The notes beneath the pieces are model-generated. The model was not told the DNA's origin, searched no databases, and saw only the letters and a list, made by a program, of their open reading frames with translations. A program made the translations under genes and the position numbers. A DNA stretch of 35,806 nucleotides from positions 1-35,806 of the forward strand of contig JAFRTJ010000001.1 of the NCBI GenBank assembly GCA_017427185.1, in the 5' to 3' direction. Origin of the DNA: Bacteroidaceae bacterium (lineage in GTDB: Bacteria; Bacteroidota; Bacteroidia; Bacteroidales; Bacteroidaceae). Shown here one piece after another: positions 17,414-26,397 of this stretch (positions are counted from its first letter, which is position 1; every line of letters starts with the position of its first letter).

Positions 17414-20400
17414 TTTGTTTTCTTGCGTCTTGTGAATGCTTCTTTCCAGTTGTTGAAATCACGTTTGAATTGCACACCAATGCCTTGTGTCGTTAATGAT
17501 GATTGAATGAAATATCGGTCATTGGTTTGATTGTATGCCTTCAAGGATACGCCACCGTTGGGGGTGAGGAGGTATTGTACATCGAAGTCGCCAATAAAGT
17601 TGTTGGTGCTGTAATAACTTTCTCGATAGCCGAAATTGCCATTGATTAATAAGCGGTTGTTGAGGAGTCGACCACTTAGGATTCCTTCTACATCCAGTTG
17701 ATCCCATCCAGTTTCGCCCGTGCGGAGATTTGCGCCAAAACTCCAATTGTTGGTATCCATCACATTTGAAAGCATTTGATTGAACTGACTGCTCAACGTG
17801 CTGCTTATAAGAGAGTTCATGGCTGTTCCTCCTTGATTGTTGTTGCCTCGCATATATTGAGGGGAATAGCTATAGAATCTGCCAATGCCCAGAAGGTAAA
17901 TGACCTGCATGTTGCGTTCCTCCTCTGTGTTGATCATCGAGCGTACCATCTGCTTCTCATCCTCGTTGGCATTTGGTAGGTCGAAATCGAATGTGACGAC
18001 AGGAGCCAACGGTTTTCCTGTAATGTTCATGACGCAGTCCACACGAGTGTTGGAAAAACCTAAACCTGTGGCACTCAGATCGTCCAAAGCCACATTGGGG
18101 ACTGTATAGGTCGCTTTCAGATTGAGGGCGGCTTGGTATGCGTCACCGCCAAAAACAATTGTTCCGTCCGGTTGGAATTGGAAGTCCTTGCGGATGATTT
18201 CCTGTATGGATAGTTTATATAATCCATGATCTACACGATAGGTGCCATACATTTGAAACTTACCCTTGTTGTAGTAGTTCGCAATAATGTGTCCACTACC
18301 GTACAGATTGATGTAATCTCCTGATTTAGCATCCATTAAGAGCTTCATTGTGGCATCAGGGGTGATGTTGAGATTGAAATTGATACGCATATCAGTTTCA
18401 GGTTCATCTTCTATGGGATCAGGTTCCTTCTTGAGGCCCTTCACTTCAATGCTGTCTGTATGAGAAACATAGGAAATGAAACCTGCCTCTGTCAGAGTCT
18501 CAGGACTCGCCACGTTGTAAACAATCTGACTGCCGCTAAGGGGTGTTGCATTCACATCAACGTTTAGCTGACCTGGCTGTCCACTGAGTTGAATCTGCCC
18601 ATCCGCAAAAAGGGTTCCATAGAAAGACATGTCGCCAAAATCGTGGAAGTCATATCCCAAAACATTATGAGCGTCAATCTTGAAGTTGTATCGCAGGTTA
18701 CTCAAATGAGTATGCATTAAGTGTCCGTCAACTGTGGCATAATGCTCGCTGCTGCCTGGTGACCCCAACTTGTCATAGGCTGTAGCATGACGAAGCCAAA
18801 TGTTGTCAGGTCTCAGAATGACAGAATCATTTTCAACATGGTAATCCACTCCCAATGCATTGACGCGCATGTTTGCTTCGTTCACCATGATGTCACCTTC
18901 CAGATTGATGTTCTTGAATTGTCCAAACACACGACACCATCCAGTTGCTCGTCCTTGGAAATTCGTGAAAATGCCTTCTGTGAATTTGTTCAGGAAATAG
19001 AGATTTATGCGTCGAGTGTTGATGTTGAGCTCCAAGCCGCTTTCTGGCTTGTGTCCTGGGATGATGGTGCCCACGACGGAAGTCTGATGATTGACGGGCA
19101 AATCCTCGATGTGGGCATCCAAATGAATAGCTCCTTCTTGATCTCCCCAGTTCCCATGTGCATCCATGCTTCCCATCCTGCCTTCGTTGAACGTGAAATT
19201 GTCAACGTGAATATAGGCATCAGCCTTGGGCTTTTCCATCAGATTGCGTGCATAGATGCGTCCTGTGGCATCTCCGGCAAAATCTACTGTGTGGAAATTG
19301 ATGATATCGAAAATATATGACAAATTAATTTTGTTCAAATCGGCTCTTAAGGTGTCATTCTCCTCCTTGGAAACGCGACCTCCAACTTTCAGATATCGCT
19401 CACCTTGGGCAACAAGTACATCTTTCACATCAACGATTCCGTCATGGTAATTGATCTTCGCAGGTTGAACAGTCCAAACGGTATCCTTGATTATGATGTT
19501 GGATTTGCTTAATAGTCCTCGGATAGCTTGCTTGCCGTCCAGATCCTTGTATAATTCCCCTGTCAAATCCAATTCGCCAGACTGTTCCGGCTTTTGGTGG
19601 TTGTTCCATCGTAGACGCGACGTCAAGATGTCTTGGCCAGAATTGACATCCACTCCAATCTCAACAGGCGTTCCTTTCATCAAACGTTGCAGAAGGAGGC
19701 TTGACTGCAAGCTGTAGCGATTGCTTTCGATTCTCCAATTGATGTGCTTCAGTTGCTCGCTGCCATATCTCAGATAGGGAATGTCTGCATTGAATGTCAT
19801 AACGTTTATGCCTCCGTCCATGTGTCCCTCGATGAGGGCTTCTTGGGGGATGCTCAGATTGATTCCTGTCATGCGTTCCACCAAAACGGAGTCTTTGACA
19901 CGCAGGTAGAAAGCAATGTCATCGTTGAGCCGCTCGCTCGCATTGGGTTGCTTGAAGAGACTTGGCAAATGGGAACTGGTTATCTTAAGGAACGTGTTGT
20001 ATACATTCTTCCATTTGAACGTGCCATCAGCTTGGAATTGCAGGATGGGGCTTTCTATGTTGATGTGTTGTTTGATGCTGTCTGCTTGGCTTGATATGTG
20101 AAAGTCACCAGGTTGGAAGATGCCCTTCTCTGGAGATTTCAGAGTCAGGTTGCTGACGTCTATATCTCCAGTAATGTAATCGAGGCTTCTTGCCTGGATA
20201 TTGCCAGTGAGATAAGCCGTAAAAAGTTCGTCTTCATATTTCTTCGTCAGATTCATGAGATGAGGGCTCACGTCATCTAATTTGGCGTCGAACTGGATTC
20301 TCTTTTGGGGAGACTCGTTATTGAACAAAGCTTCTATGTTGACGGCACCATTAGAACTCTCCCATGCCATGTTTCCTTGGTATGTTCCATTCTGGCATGA

Positions 20401-21792
20401 GGCTATGATATCGACATTCCGATAAGGATAGTTCTTGTAGATGAATTCTTGGATTGTACTGTTGAGAGTTAATTCTGGAAGATTGTTTTCTCCTTTGATT
20501 TTTCCTGTCAATATTCCTTCAAGTGATACTTTATCCAATTCGTTGTTTTCTCTGGATGACAACATCTTACCCAGTTCAAAATCACTTATCTTAATGGTCG
20601 AGCTTAAATTGTTTCTTTCGTTCAGGATTCCCTCTATGGCAACATTTCCCAACGCAGTCATCATGTCTAAGTCGAGAGTAATGTTCTTGGATGCGTAGGA
20701 TAGTGTTCCCTTGGTGTCAGTCGCTCCTAATCGAGTGAGGAGAGGGCTGATTTCGCGGTCTTCATTCTTCAGGTTGCGCATCAGGAATTGCTGAAGCTGT
20801 GGCCCAGTATGAAGATTTGCTATCGAACTTTCGATGACAGGCTCGTTCATCAACTCTTTGATGTCTACCCGTCCATTCAGCACGAGATTCTCGTTCGAGT
20901 CCTGTACGTGCAGGTCGAGCAACGAGAACTGACTGTCCTTTCCTTTGATTCTCGAAGCGATTTTCATAGGATCATGGAAGTTGACCAACTGAGGAACGAA
21001 CGCCACCAAATCATTGGGAACAGTAGTGATCTCCAGGCTCCCATCACATGCAAGACGTCCGAGCCACTCATTTGTTTTCCCCTTTTGAGGCCAGTCTGAA
21101 TAGGTGGCAGTGAGACTTGGAATTGAAACTTCAGTATTTGGAAGAGATATGAAAAATTCCGACAAATTGAAATCGTTTCTATTGGCGGCAAGTTTCATCT
21201 GTGCCTTCGTGACTTCCAGGCTGTTCGTCTCGCGGAAATCCAGTCGTTTGATGGTTGCATTGATGCTGTCAGGCGTTAGCTCCCTCAGTGTGGCGGTGAT
21301 GTTGAAGTCCTCCACATTCAAGTGGTTCAGATTGAATCTCCCAGGTGTCAGAGGCTCTTGCCATCGATTGAAACGGACATCGCAGTTACGCATCAGCAGA
21401 CTTCCTATTCTCAGGTTGATGGGATTCTTTTGGGTGGTATCCTTTCCTGCAAAAGCCTTCAAGAGATATGTGAAGTTGAAATCCTCGTTCTCGTTTTGCT
21501 GGTACAAGGAAACCTGGGCACCAATAATCTGTGCATTATTTATGCGTATCTTATGATCGAAGATGGGCAGGATTTCCAGTTTTGCTGCTAAACGTGGGGC
21601 CTGAAGCATGAGACTGTCTTGCTGGTCATACAGGCAGACGTCATCCAGAATGATTCGATTGAAGAACCCCATCCTCATGCGTCTGACTTCCATTCGGCTG
21701 TTTATCTGTTTACTTACGAGCTCAGAAGCTGTACTAGCCATCCATTTCTGTACAGCGGGTAAGTTGAACAGAACCAACACAAGCAAATACAA
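17401..21792 (-). CDS. tamB: TamB-like translocation and assembly module protein
   Basis: At least 1463 aa. One N-terminal membrane helix (LYLLVLVLFNLPAVQKW) leads into a very long beta-helical AsmA/TamB-like body with many alternating hydrophobic strands. The C-terminal TamB (DUF490) domain has INLYGSGHIIANYYNKGKF, YTVPNVALDDL, TGKPLAPVVTFDFDLPN and ANLRTGETGWDQLDVEGILSGRLLNNRLLINGNFGYRE. TamB works in the inner membrane and periplasm with an Omp85 partner (TamA/BamA) or in bridging lipid transport to the outer membrane. The canonical start at 21792 is a TTG inside the membrane helix. Reading on in frame upstream gives K-A-L-K-Y-I-L-R-T-I-A-I-V-L-A-G, which completes a normal signal anchor, and the only codon near its beginning is an ATT at 21843 before a TAG at 21852. 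The true start is therefore uncertain. No partner gene lies in the window. Confidence 0.9.
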   Translation of the reverse strand: MYLLVLVLFNLPAVQKWMASTASELVSKQINSRMEVRRMRMGFFNRIILDDVCLYDQQDSLMLQAPRLAAKLEILPIFDHKIRINNAQIIGAQVSLYQQNENEDFNFTYLLKAFAGKDTTQKNPINLRIGSLLMRNCDVRFNRWQEPLTPGRFNLNHLNVEDFNITATLRELTPDSINATIKRLDFRETNSLEVTKAQMKLAANRNDFNLSEFFISLPNTEVSIPSLTATYSDWPQKGKTNEWLGRLACDGSLEITTVPNDLVAFVPQLVNFHDPMKIASRIKGKDSQFSLLDLHVQDSNENLVLNGRVDIKELMNEPVIESSIANLHTGPQLQQFLMRNLKNEDREISPLLTRLGATDTKGTLSYASKNITLDLDMMTALGNVAIEGILNERNNLSSTIKISDFELGKMLSSRENNELDKVSLEGILTGKIKGENNLPELTLNSTIQEFIYKNYPYRNVDIIASCQNGTYQGNMAWESSNGAVNIEALFNNESPQKRIQFDAKLDDVSPHLMNLTKKYEDELFTAYLTGNIQARSLDYITGDIDVSNLTLKSPEKGIFQPGDFHISSQADSIKQHINIESPILQFQADGTFKWKNVYNTFLKITSSHLPSLFKQPNASERLNDDIAFYLRVKDSVLVERMTGINLSIPQEALIEGHMDGGINVMTFNADIPYLRYGSEQLKHINWRIESNRYSLQSSLLLQRLMKGTPVEIGVDVNSGQDILTSRLRWNNHQKPEQSGELDLTGELYKDLDGKQAIRGLLSKSNIIIKDTVWTVQPAKINYHDGIVDVKDVLVAQGERYLKVGGRVSKEENDTLRADLNKINLSYIFDIINFHTVDFAGDATGRIYARNLMEKPKADAYIHVDNFTFNEGRMGSMDAHGNWGDQEGAIHLDAHIEDLPVNHQTSVVGTIIPGHKPESGLELNINTRRINLYFLNKFTEGIFTNFQGRATGWCRVFGQFKNINLEGDIMVNEANMRVNALGVDYHVENDSVILRPDNIWLRHATAYDKLGSPGSSEHYATVDGHLMHTHLSNLRYNFKIDAHNVLGYDFHDFGDMSFYGTLFADGQIQLSGQPGQLNVDVNATPLSGSQIVYNVASPETLTEAGFISYVSHTDSIEVKGLKKEPDPIEDEPETDMRINFNLNITPDATMKLLMDAKSGDYINLYGSGHIIANYYNKGKFQMYGTYRVDHGLYKLSIQEIIRKDFQFQPDGTIVFGGDAYQAALNLKATYTVPNVALDDLSATGLGFSNTRVDCVMNITGKPLAPVVTFDFDLPNANEDEKQMVRSMINTEEERNMQVIYLLGIGRFYSYSPQYMRGNNNQGGTAMNSLISSTLSSQFNQMLSNVMDTNNWSFGANLRTGETGWDQLDVEGILSGRLLNNRLLINGNFGYRESYYSTNNFIGDFDVQYLLTPNGGVSLKAYNQTNDRYFIQSSLTTQGIGVQFKRDFNNWKEAFTRRKKTNKKK

Positions 21793-21891
21793 TCCTGCCA
21801 GGACTATTGCTATGGTCCGGAGTATATACTTCAGCGCTTTAATTTTGCTCTATTTTACAATTTAAAAAGCGACGTCTTCTTATTTCGATGT

Positions 21892-21899
21892 CAAAAGTA
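21892..21899 (-). promoter_or_regulatory. -7 box for the tamB-like gene
   Basis: TACTTTTG on the minus strand matches TAnnTTTG; no good -33 TTTG is seen. Transcription starting near 21885 leaves about 42 nt to the ATT at 21843, or about 93 nt to the TTG at 21792. Confidence 0.4.
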
Positions 21900-21943
21900 C
21901 AATTTTATTTTTAAATCTGGCACCTTATTAGCAAAATTTTATG

Positions 21944-21951
21944 TAATTTTG
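21944..21951 (+). promoter_or_regulatory. -7 box for the nqr operon
   Basis: TAATTTTG matches the Bacteroidetes -7 consensus and lies 38 bp before the nqrA ATG. The -33 region is poor (no TTTG at the right distance), which may mean an activator is used. Confidence 0.5.
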
Positions 21952-21989
21952 CAGCGCTAAAGTGTAACCATTATTTTTTATTACTGTAT

Positions 21990-23318
21990 ATGGCAAAAGT
22001 AATCAAATTACGTAAAGGCCTTGACATTAACCTTAAAGGCAAAGCCATTGAGGAGACAGCCAGCGTAAATTGTCCTGGTGAGTATGCACTTGTGCCGGAC
22101 GATTTCACAGGTGTGAAACCCAAGGTGGTTGTCAAAGAGGGTGATGCAGTAAAGGTCGGGGATGCTTTGTTTGTCGACAAACTCCATCCTGAAGTTAAGT
22201 TTGTCAGCCCTGTCAGTGGTACTGTTTCTATGGTTGAGCGTGGAGATCGGCGAAAATTGCTGAGCATACGCGTAAAACCTGATGGGAAACAGGAAACCAG
22301 ACAGTTTGACGTAAAGGGCGACATGAAAGAATTGCTGGCAGAGAGCGGACTGTTTGCCTTCTTCCGTCAGCGTCCTTATGATGTGGTGGCCAATCCAGAG
22401 GACACTCCTAAGGCTATCTTCATCAGTGGTTTCAACAGTATGCCTCTGAGCCAGAATTTCGAGTATGTCCTGAAAGGGCAGGAAAAGGAATTCCAGGCAG
22501 GCATCAGTGCATTGAGCAAGATTGCCAAGGTTCATCTGGGCATCAGTGCCAAGCAGACCAGTCCTGCTTTAACAGGCGCCAAGGATTGCGAGGTGACTGT
22601 TTTTGATGGTCCTGCTCCTGCTGGCAATGTAGGTGTTCAGATCAATCACGTGGACCCAATCAACAAGGGTGAGGTTGTCTGGACATTAGGTGCTGAGGAG
22701 GTGATCTTTGTTGGACGATTGATGACCACTGGCAAGGTAGACCTGACTCGTACCATTGCCTTAGCAGGTAGCGAAGTGAAGGCTCCCAAGTATTATCGTA
22801 TCCTGGTGGGACAGAAGTTGACTACACTCCTGGAGAACAATGTGAATCTGGAAGGCAGCCGTGTGATTAATGGCAACGTGATGACGGGCTTGAAATCTTG
22901 TGCAGACGGTTTCCTGGCAGCTCACGCCACAGAGGTGAATGTAATCCCTGAGGGCGATCATGCCGACGAGTTCATGGGTTGGATCATGCCTCGCTTCAAC
23001 AGCTTCAGTACAAGTCGCAGCTATTTCAGCTGGCTCTTGGGCAAGAAGAAAGAGTACACCATCGATGCCCGTATCAAGGGTGGCGAGCGCCACATGATCA
23101 TGAGTGGCGAATACGATCGTGTGTTCCCTATGGACATCTATGCAGGTTACCTTATCAAGGCTATCATCACAGGTGACATAGATCGTCAGGAAGCCTTGGG
23201 TATCTACGAGGTTGCTCCTGAGGATTTCGCTCTGGCAGAGTTCGTCGACAGTTCTAAACTGGAATTGCAGCGTATCGTTCGCGAGGGTCTGGATATCCTC
23301 AGAAAGGAAAATGCTTAA
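21990..23318 (+). CDS. nqrA: Na+-translocating NADH:quinone oxidoreductase subunit A
   Basis: A 442-aa peripheral subunit of Na+-NQR on the cytoplasmic side, implicated in quinone binding. The N-terminal KVIKLRKGLDINLKGKA and the biotinyl/lipoyl-like segment KPKVVVKEGDAVKVGDALFVDK, followed by VKFVSPVSGTVSMVERGDRRKL, are typical of NqrA. They distinguish it from RnfC, whose iron-sulfur CxxCxxC motifs are absent. It is the first gene of nqrABCDEF and is 14 bp before nqrB. The start at 21990 directly precedes the conserved N-terminus. Confidence 0.95.
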   Translation: MAKVIKLRKGLDINLKGKAIEETASVNCPGEYALVPDDFTGVKPKVVVKEGDAVKVGDALFVDKLHPEVKFVSPVSGTVSMVERGDRRKLLSIRVKPDGKQETRQFDVKGDMKELLAESGLFAFFRQRPYDVVANPEDTPKAIFISGFNSMPLSQNFEYVLKGQEKEFQAGISALSKIAKVHLGISAKQTSPALTGAKDCEVTVFDGPAPAGNVGVQINHVDPINKGEVVWTLGAEEVIFVGRLMTTGKVDLTRTIALAGSEVKAPKYYRILVGQKLTTLLENNVNLEGSRVINGNVMTGLKSCADGFLAAHATEVNVIPEGDHADEFMGWIMPRFNSFSTSRSYFSWLLGKKKEYTIDARIKGGERHMIMSGEYDRVFPMDIYAGYLIKAIITGDIDRQEALGIYEVAPEDFALAEFVDSSKLELQRIVREGLDILRKENA

Positions 23319-23332
23319 TACATTATATTAAT

Positions 23333-24511
23333 ATGAAAGCAATAAGAAAATTATTCGATAACATTAAGCCCTACGTGGAAGAAGGCGGCAAGTTCCATGC
23401 TTTCCGCAGTCTGGTGGATGGTTTCGAGACGTTTGCCTTCGTCCCCAATCAGACCTCCCGTGTGGGTAGCGTGAATATCCATGATGCTATCGACAGCAAA
23501 CGTATCATGAGCTTCGTAGTGATTGCTCTGATTCCCGCTTTGCTTTTCGGTATGTACAACGTGGGTTATCAGAATGCTTTGGCTGCTGGTGCTCTCGAAA
23601 GCACTTCTTGCTGGGCTATGTTCTGGTATGGTTTCCTTGCTGTTCTTCCCAAGATTCTTGTCAGCTACATTGTCGGATTGGGCATTGAGTTTGTGGTTGC
23701 CCAGTGGAAGAACGAAGAGATTCAGGAGGGTTATCTGGTATCAGGTATCATTATTCCCATGATTGTCCCTGTAACTCTTCCTTTGTGGATGCTTGCCTTG
23801 GCAGTTGCCTTCAGCGTCATTCTGGCTAAGGAGATATTTGGTGGTACAGGAATGAACATTTTCAATCCAGCGCTCATCACGCGTGCTTTCCTGTTCTTCT
23901 CCTATCCTGCCGCTATGACTGGCGACAACTCAGTATGGGTAAGCCAGAGCACTATCTTGGGCGCAGGTTACAATGTGACTGCTCCTGACGCTCTCTCTGG
24001 TGCTACTCCTTTGGGTCTCGCTGCTCAGGATGGATTCGCAGGTTTCGATTCAGCCACCATCCACAATGCCATCGTAGGTCTCATTCCTGGTTCCATTGGT
24101 GAGACCAGTGTGATAGCCATTGCCATAGGTGCTGCTCTTCTGTTGTGGACGGGTATCGCTTCTTGGAAGACCATGCTGAGCGTGTTTGTGGGCGGCGCTG
24201 CTACCGGCTATCTGCTTCAGGCATTGGGGCTCACTCAGATTCAGTGGTACGAGCACCTCGTATTGGGTGGCTTCGCGTTTGGTGCCGTCTTCATGGCAAC
24301 CGACCCTGTTACCAGCTGCCGTACTGAGTGTGGCAAGTATGTCTATGGTCTGCTCATCGGTTTCGTGGCAGTTCTGGTTCGCGTGCTCAACCCTGGTTAT
24401 CCAGAGGGAATGATGCTGGCTATCCTGTTGATGAACTTGTTTGCAAGTCTGATAGATTACTGTTTCGTGCAGTGCAATATCAGCATGCGTACAAAACGTG
24501 CAAGTAAATAA
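23333..24511 (+). CDS. nqrB: Na+-translocating NADH:quinone oxidoreductase subunit B
   Basis: A 392-aa integral membrane subunit with about ten hydrophobic helices. LSGATPL holds Thr225, the residue expected to carry covalently attached FMN (attached by ApbE, not encoded here). NqrB also binds riboflavin and forms part of the Na+ path. FGGTGMNIFNPALITRAFLFFSYP and FMATDPVTSCRTECGKYVYG are family-conserved. The next gene's ribosome binding site begins right after the stop. Confidence 0.96.
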   Translation: MKAIRKLFDNIKPYVEEGGKFHAFRSLVDGFETFAFVPNQTSRVGSVNIHDAIDSKRIMSFVVIALIPALLFGMYNVGYQNALAAGALESTSCWAMFWYGFLAVLPKILVSYIVGLGIEFVVAQWKNEEIQEGYLVSGIIIPMIVPVTLPLWMLALAVAFSVILAKEIFGGTGMNIFNPALITRAFLFFSYPAAMTGDNSVWVSQSTILGAGYNVTAPDALSGATPLGLAAQDGFAGFDSATIHNAIVGLIPGSIGETSVIAIAIGAALLLWTGIASWKTMLSVFVGGAATGYLLQALGLTQIQWYEHLVLGGFAFGAVFMATDPVTSCRTECGKYVYGLLIGFVAVLVRVLNPGYPEGMMLAILLMNLFASLIDYCFVQCNISMRTKRASK

Positions 24512-24513
24512 AA

Positions 24514-24520
24514 AGGAGGA
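24514..24520 (+). promoter_or_regulatory. Strong Shine-Dalgarno before nqrC
   Basis: AGGAGGA lies 7 bp before the ATG at 24528 and decides that start over an in-frame codon at 24498 inside nqrB. Such a strong site is unusual in Bacteroidetes, where Shine-Dalgarno sequences are mostly weak. Confidence 0.75.
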
Positions 24521-24527
24521 CAACGAT

Positions 24528-25316
24528 ATGAAATTGAATACAAACGGAAATGTATATACCTTCTGCTATGCAGCAGTAATGGTTATCATCGTTGCATTCC
24601 TGCTGGCATTCGTGGCTTCTGCACTGAAGAAGACTCAGGATGCCAACGTGGCAAACGATACGAAGGGACAGATTCTCACCGCTCTAGGCTACGACAAGGC
24701 CGCCATCAATGTGGCTGATGTGTATGCAGAGAAGGTGCAGGACAACGTCTTTGCTGAAGGCGAGCTGAAGGCTTTCGACGGCAACTTCAATACCACCTAT
24801 GGCAGCCTTATCAAGAATGGCGAACTGCATGTCTTTACGGCTACGACAGCCAATGGCGAGCAGGCTTATGTGATTCCTGTTGTAGGCCGTGGTCTTTGGG
24901 GCGGTCTCTGGGGCTATATCGCCGTGAATGAGACAAAGGATAAAGTGCTTGGCACCTACTTCTATCACGAAAGCGAGACGGCCGGTCTGGGCGCCCGCAT
25001 CAGCGAGAAGTGGTTCCAGGACCAGTTCATTGGCAAGCCCATCTTTGGAGAGGACGGCAACGTTGCCCTCACAGTCGTAAAGGCTGGTGCTGCTCAGCAG
25101 GAGAACGAGGTCGACGGTGTGACTGGCGCAACCCTTACCAGCAATGGTGTGGCAGCTATGGTCAAGGACGGCCTGACAGCCTACAAGGAGTTCCTCAGTG
25201 GCGCAGCTGCCCAGTGTCCCAACAAAGAAAAGTGCCAAGGCAAGTGCTCCAGCGAAGAAGAGTGTGCTAGCCCTTGCCCTGCAGACGAGAGTGAATCAAC
25301 CGATGTTGAACAATAA
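24528..25316 (+). CDS. nqrC: Na+-translocating NADH:quinone oxidoreductase subunit C, with Cys-rich tail
   Basis: A 262-aa subunit with one N-terminal transmembrane helix (about 9-33) and a periplasmic FMN-binding domain. VDGVTGATLTSNGV carries the flavinylation motif, with Thr202 as the expected FMN-bound residue (Thr replaces the common Ser at the first motif position). GRGLWGGLWGYIAV and ETAGLGARI are conserved. After the domain ends around residue 224, there is an extra tail with five cysteines at 230, 236, 240, 246 and 250, spaced C-x5-C-x3-C-x5-C-x3-C, then an acidic end. The classical V. cholerae protein has no such tail as far as I recall. The start at 24528 is fixed by AGGAGGA. Confidence 0.95.
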   Translation: MKLNTNGNVYTFCYAAVMVIIVAFLLAFVASALKKTQDANVANDTKGQILTALGYDKAAINVADVYAEKVQDNVFAEGELKAFDGNFNTTYGSLIKNGELHVFTATTANGEQAYVIPVVGRGLWGGLWGYIAVNETKDKVLGTYFYHESETAGLGARISEKWFQDQFIGKPIFGEDGNVALTVVKAGAAQQENEVDGVTGATLTSNGVAAMVKDGLTAYKEFLSGAAAQCPNKEKCQGKCSSEEECASPCPADESESTDVEQ

Positions 25317-25320
25317 TAAG

Positions 25321-25326
25321 AGGAGG
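25321..25326 (+). promoter_or_regulatory. Strong Shine-Dalgarno before nqrD
   Basis: AGGAGG lies 7 bp before the nqrD ATG at 25334, in the 17-bp gap after nqrC. Confidence 0.7.
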
Positions 25327-25333
25327 AAAGAAT

Positions 25334-25957
25334 ATGAGTAAATTGTTTTCTGAGGAGAATAAAGCAGCATTCTCTAATCCGCTTAATCTGAACAATCCCA
25401 TTGCTGTCCAGGTACTGGGTATCTGCTCTGCGCTGGCTGTGACCAGTCAGCTGAAGCCTGCCATCGTAATGGGTTTGAGTGTGACCGTCATCACGGCATT
25501 CTCGAATGTTATCATCTCATTGATTCGCAAGAGCATACCAAACCGTATCCGTATCATCGTTCAGTTGGTGGTGGTTGCTACGCTGGTGACCATCGTCAGC
25601 CAGTTGCTGAAGGCTTATGTCTATGACGTGAGCGTACAGTTGAGCGTATACGTAGGTTTGATCATCACCAACTGTATCCTGATGGGTCGCCTCGAGGCTT
25701 TCGCAATGCAGAACAAGCCTTGGCCCTCGTTGCTCGACGGTATCGGAAACGGCCTGGGCTACGCATGGGTACTGGTGGTAGTAGGCTTCGTTCGCGAGCT
25801 TTTTGGTTTTGGAACACTCTTTGGCTACAACGTCATTCCCCAGTTCGTCTATGATGCTGGCTACACCAACAATGGTATGATGGTGATGCCTGCCATGAGT
25901 TTGATTATCGTAGGTTGTGTAATCTGGGCACACAGAGCCTATAATAAGGAAAGTTGA
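25334..25957 (+). CDS. nqrD: Na+-translocating NADH:quinone oxidoreductase subunit D
   Basis: A 207-aa integral membrane subunit with six predicted helices. LGICSALAVT (Cys31) and TNCILMGR (Cys114) correspond to the NqrD cysteines that, with two from NqrE, ligate the intramembrane 2Fe-2S cluster in the V. cholerae enzyme (C29 and C112 there). The TGA stop at 25955-25957 lies inside the left inverted repeat of the intervening element, so the element starts right at the end of this gene. Confidence 0.96.
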   Translation: MSKLFSEENKAAFSNPLNLNNPIAVQVLGICSALAVTSQLKPAIVMGLSVTVITAFSNVIISLIRKSIPNRIRIIVQLVVVATLVTIVSQLLKAYVYDVSVQLSVYVGLIITNCILMGRLEAFAMQNKPWPSLLDGIGNGLGYAWVLVVVGFVRELFGFGTLFGYNVIPQFVYDAGYTNNGMMVMPAMSLIIVGCVIWAHRAYNKES

Positions 25958-25978
25958 AAAATTAAAAAAATAAAAAGT
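25954..25978 (+). repeat. Left inverted repeat flanking the four-helix-bundle gene
   Basis: These 25 bases (TTGAAAAATT ... AAAAAGT) match the reverse complement of 26354-26378 at 20 of 25 positions. The repeat is A-rich, so part of the match may be compositional, but TGAAAAATT and AAAAGT are shared exactly in register. Confidence 0.5.
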
Positions 25979-25994
25979 CAAAAAAGAGAATCGC

Positions 25995-26351
25995 GTGGAA
26001 AGGCAGAGCGTTATAGAAAAGCTGGGTATCAAGTTTGCTTTGCGAATCGTCAAACTTCACAAATATCTTAATCAGGACAAATGTGAGTTCGTGATGGCAA
26101 AGCAGATATATCGCTCTGGAACAAGCATAGGAGCCAATATAGCAGAAAGTAAGGCTGCGCAGAGTGACGCTGACTTCGTTAGCAAGATGAGCATAGCTCT
26201 GAAAGAAGCCTATGAGACGAGATATTGGCTAACATTGCTTCACGAGTCTGAAACTATTGATGATGCTGAATATGACTCCATAGATAACGATGCGAAAGTT
26301 ATTGTCGGAACCTTAACCAACATCATCAAGAAGCGTAAAGGACTTGTCTAA
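25995..26351 (+). CDS. Four-helix-bundle protein (23S rRNA intervening-sequence protein family) inside the nqr operon
   Basis: A 118-aa helical protein. FVMAKQIYRSGTSIGANIAES, SDADFVSKMSIALKEAYETRYWLTLL and the last helix with TLTNIIKKRK match the four-helix-bundle family (TIGR02436) first found as the ORF of intervening sequences in bacterial 23S rRNA genes. These proteins form pentameric basic bundles thought to bind nucleic acid; their role is not settled. The start is a GTG at 25995. It splits nqrD from nqrE and is not an NQR component in any described enzyme. Its A/T-rich flanks form an imperfect inverted repeat, as intervening sequences do, so it looks like an inserted cassette. Confidence 0.9.
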   Translation: MERQSVIEKLGIKFALRIVKLHKYLNQDKCEFVMAKQIYRSGTSIGANIAESKAAQSDADFVSKMSIALKEAYETRYWLTLLHESETIDDAEYDSIDNDAKVIVGTLTNIIKKRKGLV

Positions 26352-26353
26352 AA

Positions 26354-26378
26354 ACTTTTCACCTTTTCAATTTTTCAC
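26354..26378 (-). repeat. Right inverted repeat flanking the four-helix-bundle gene
   Basis: ACTTTTCACC ... TTTTTCAC is the partner of 25954-25978 (20/25 matches when reverse-complemented). It begins 2 bp past the TAA of the inserted gene and ends 19 bp before nqrE. Confidence 0.5.
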
Positions 26379-26397
26379 CTTTTAAACCTTTATAAGT

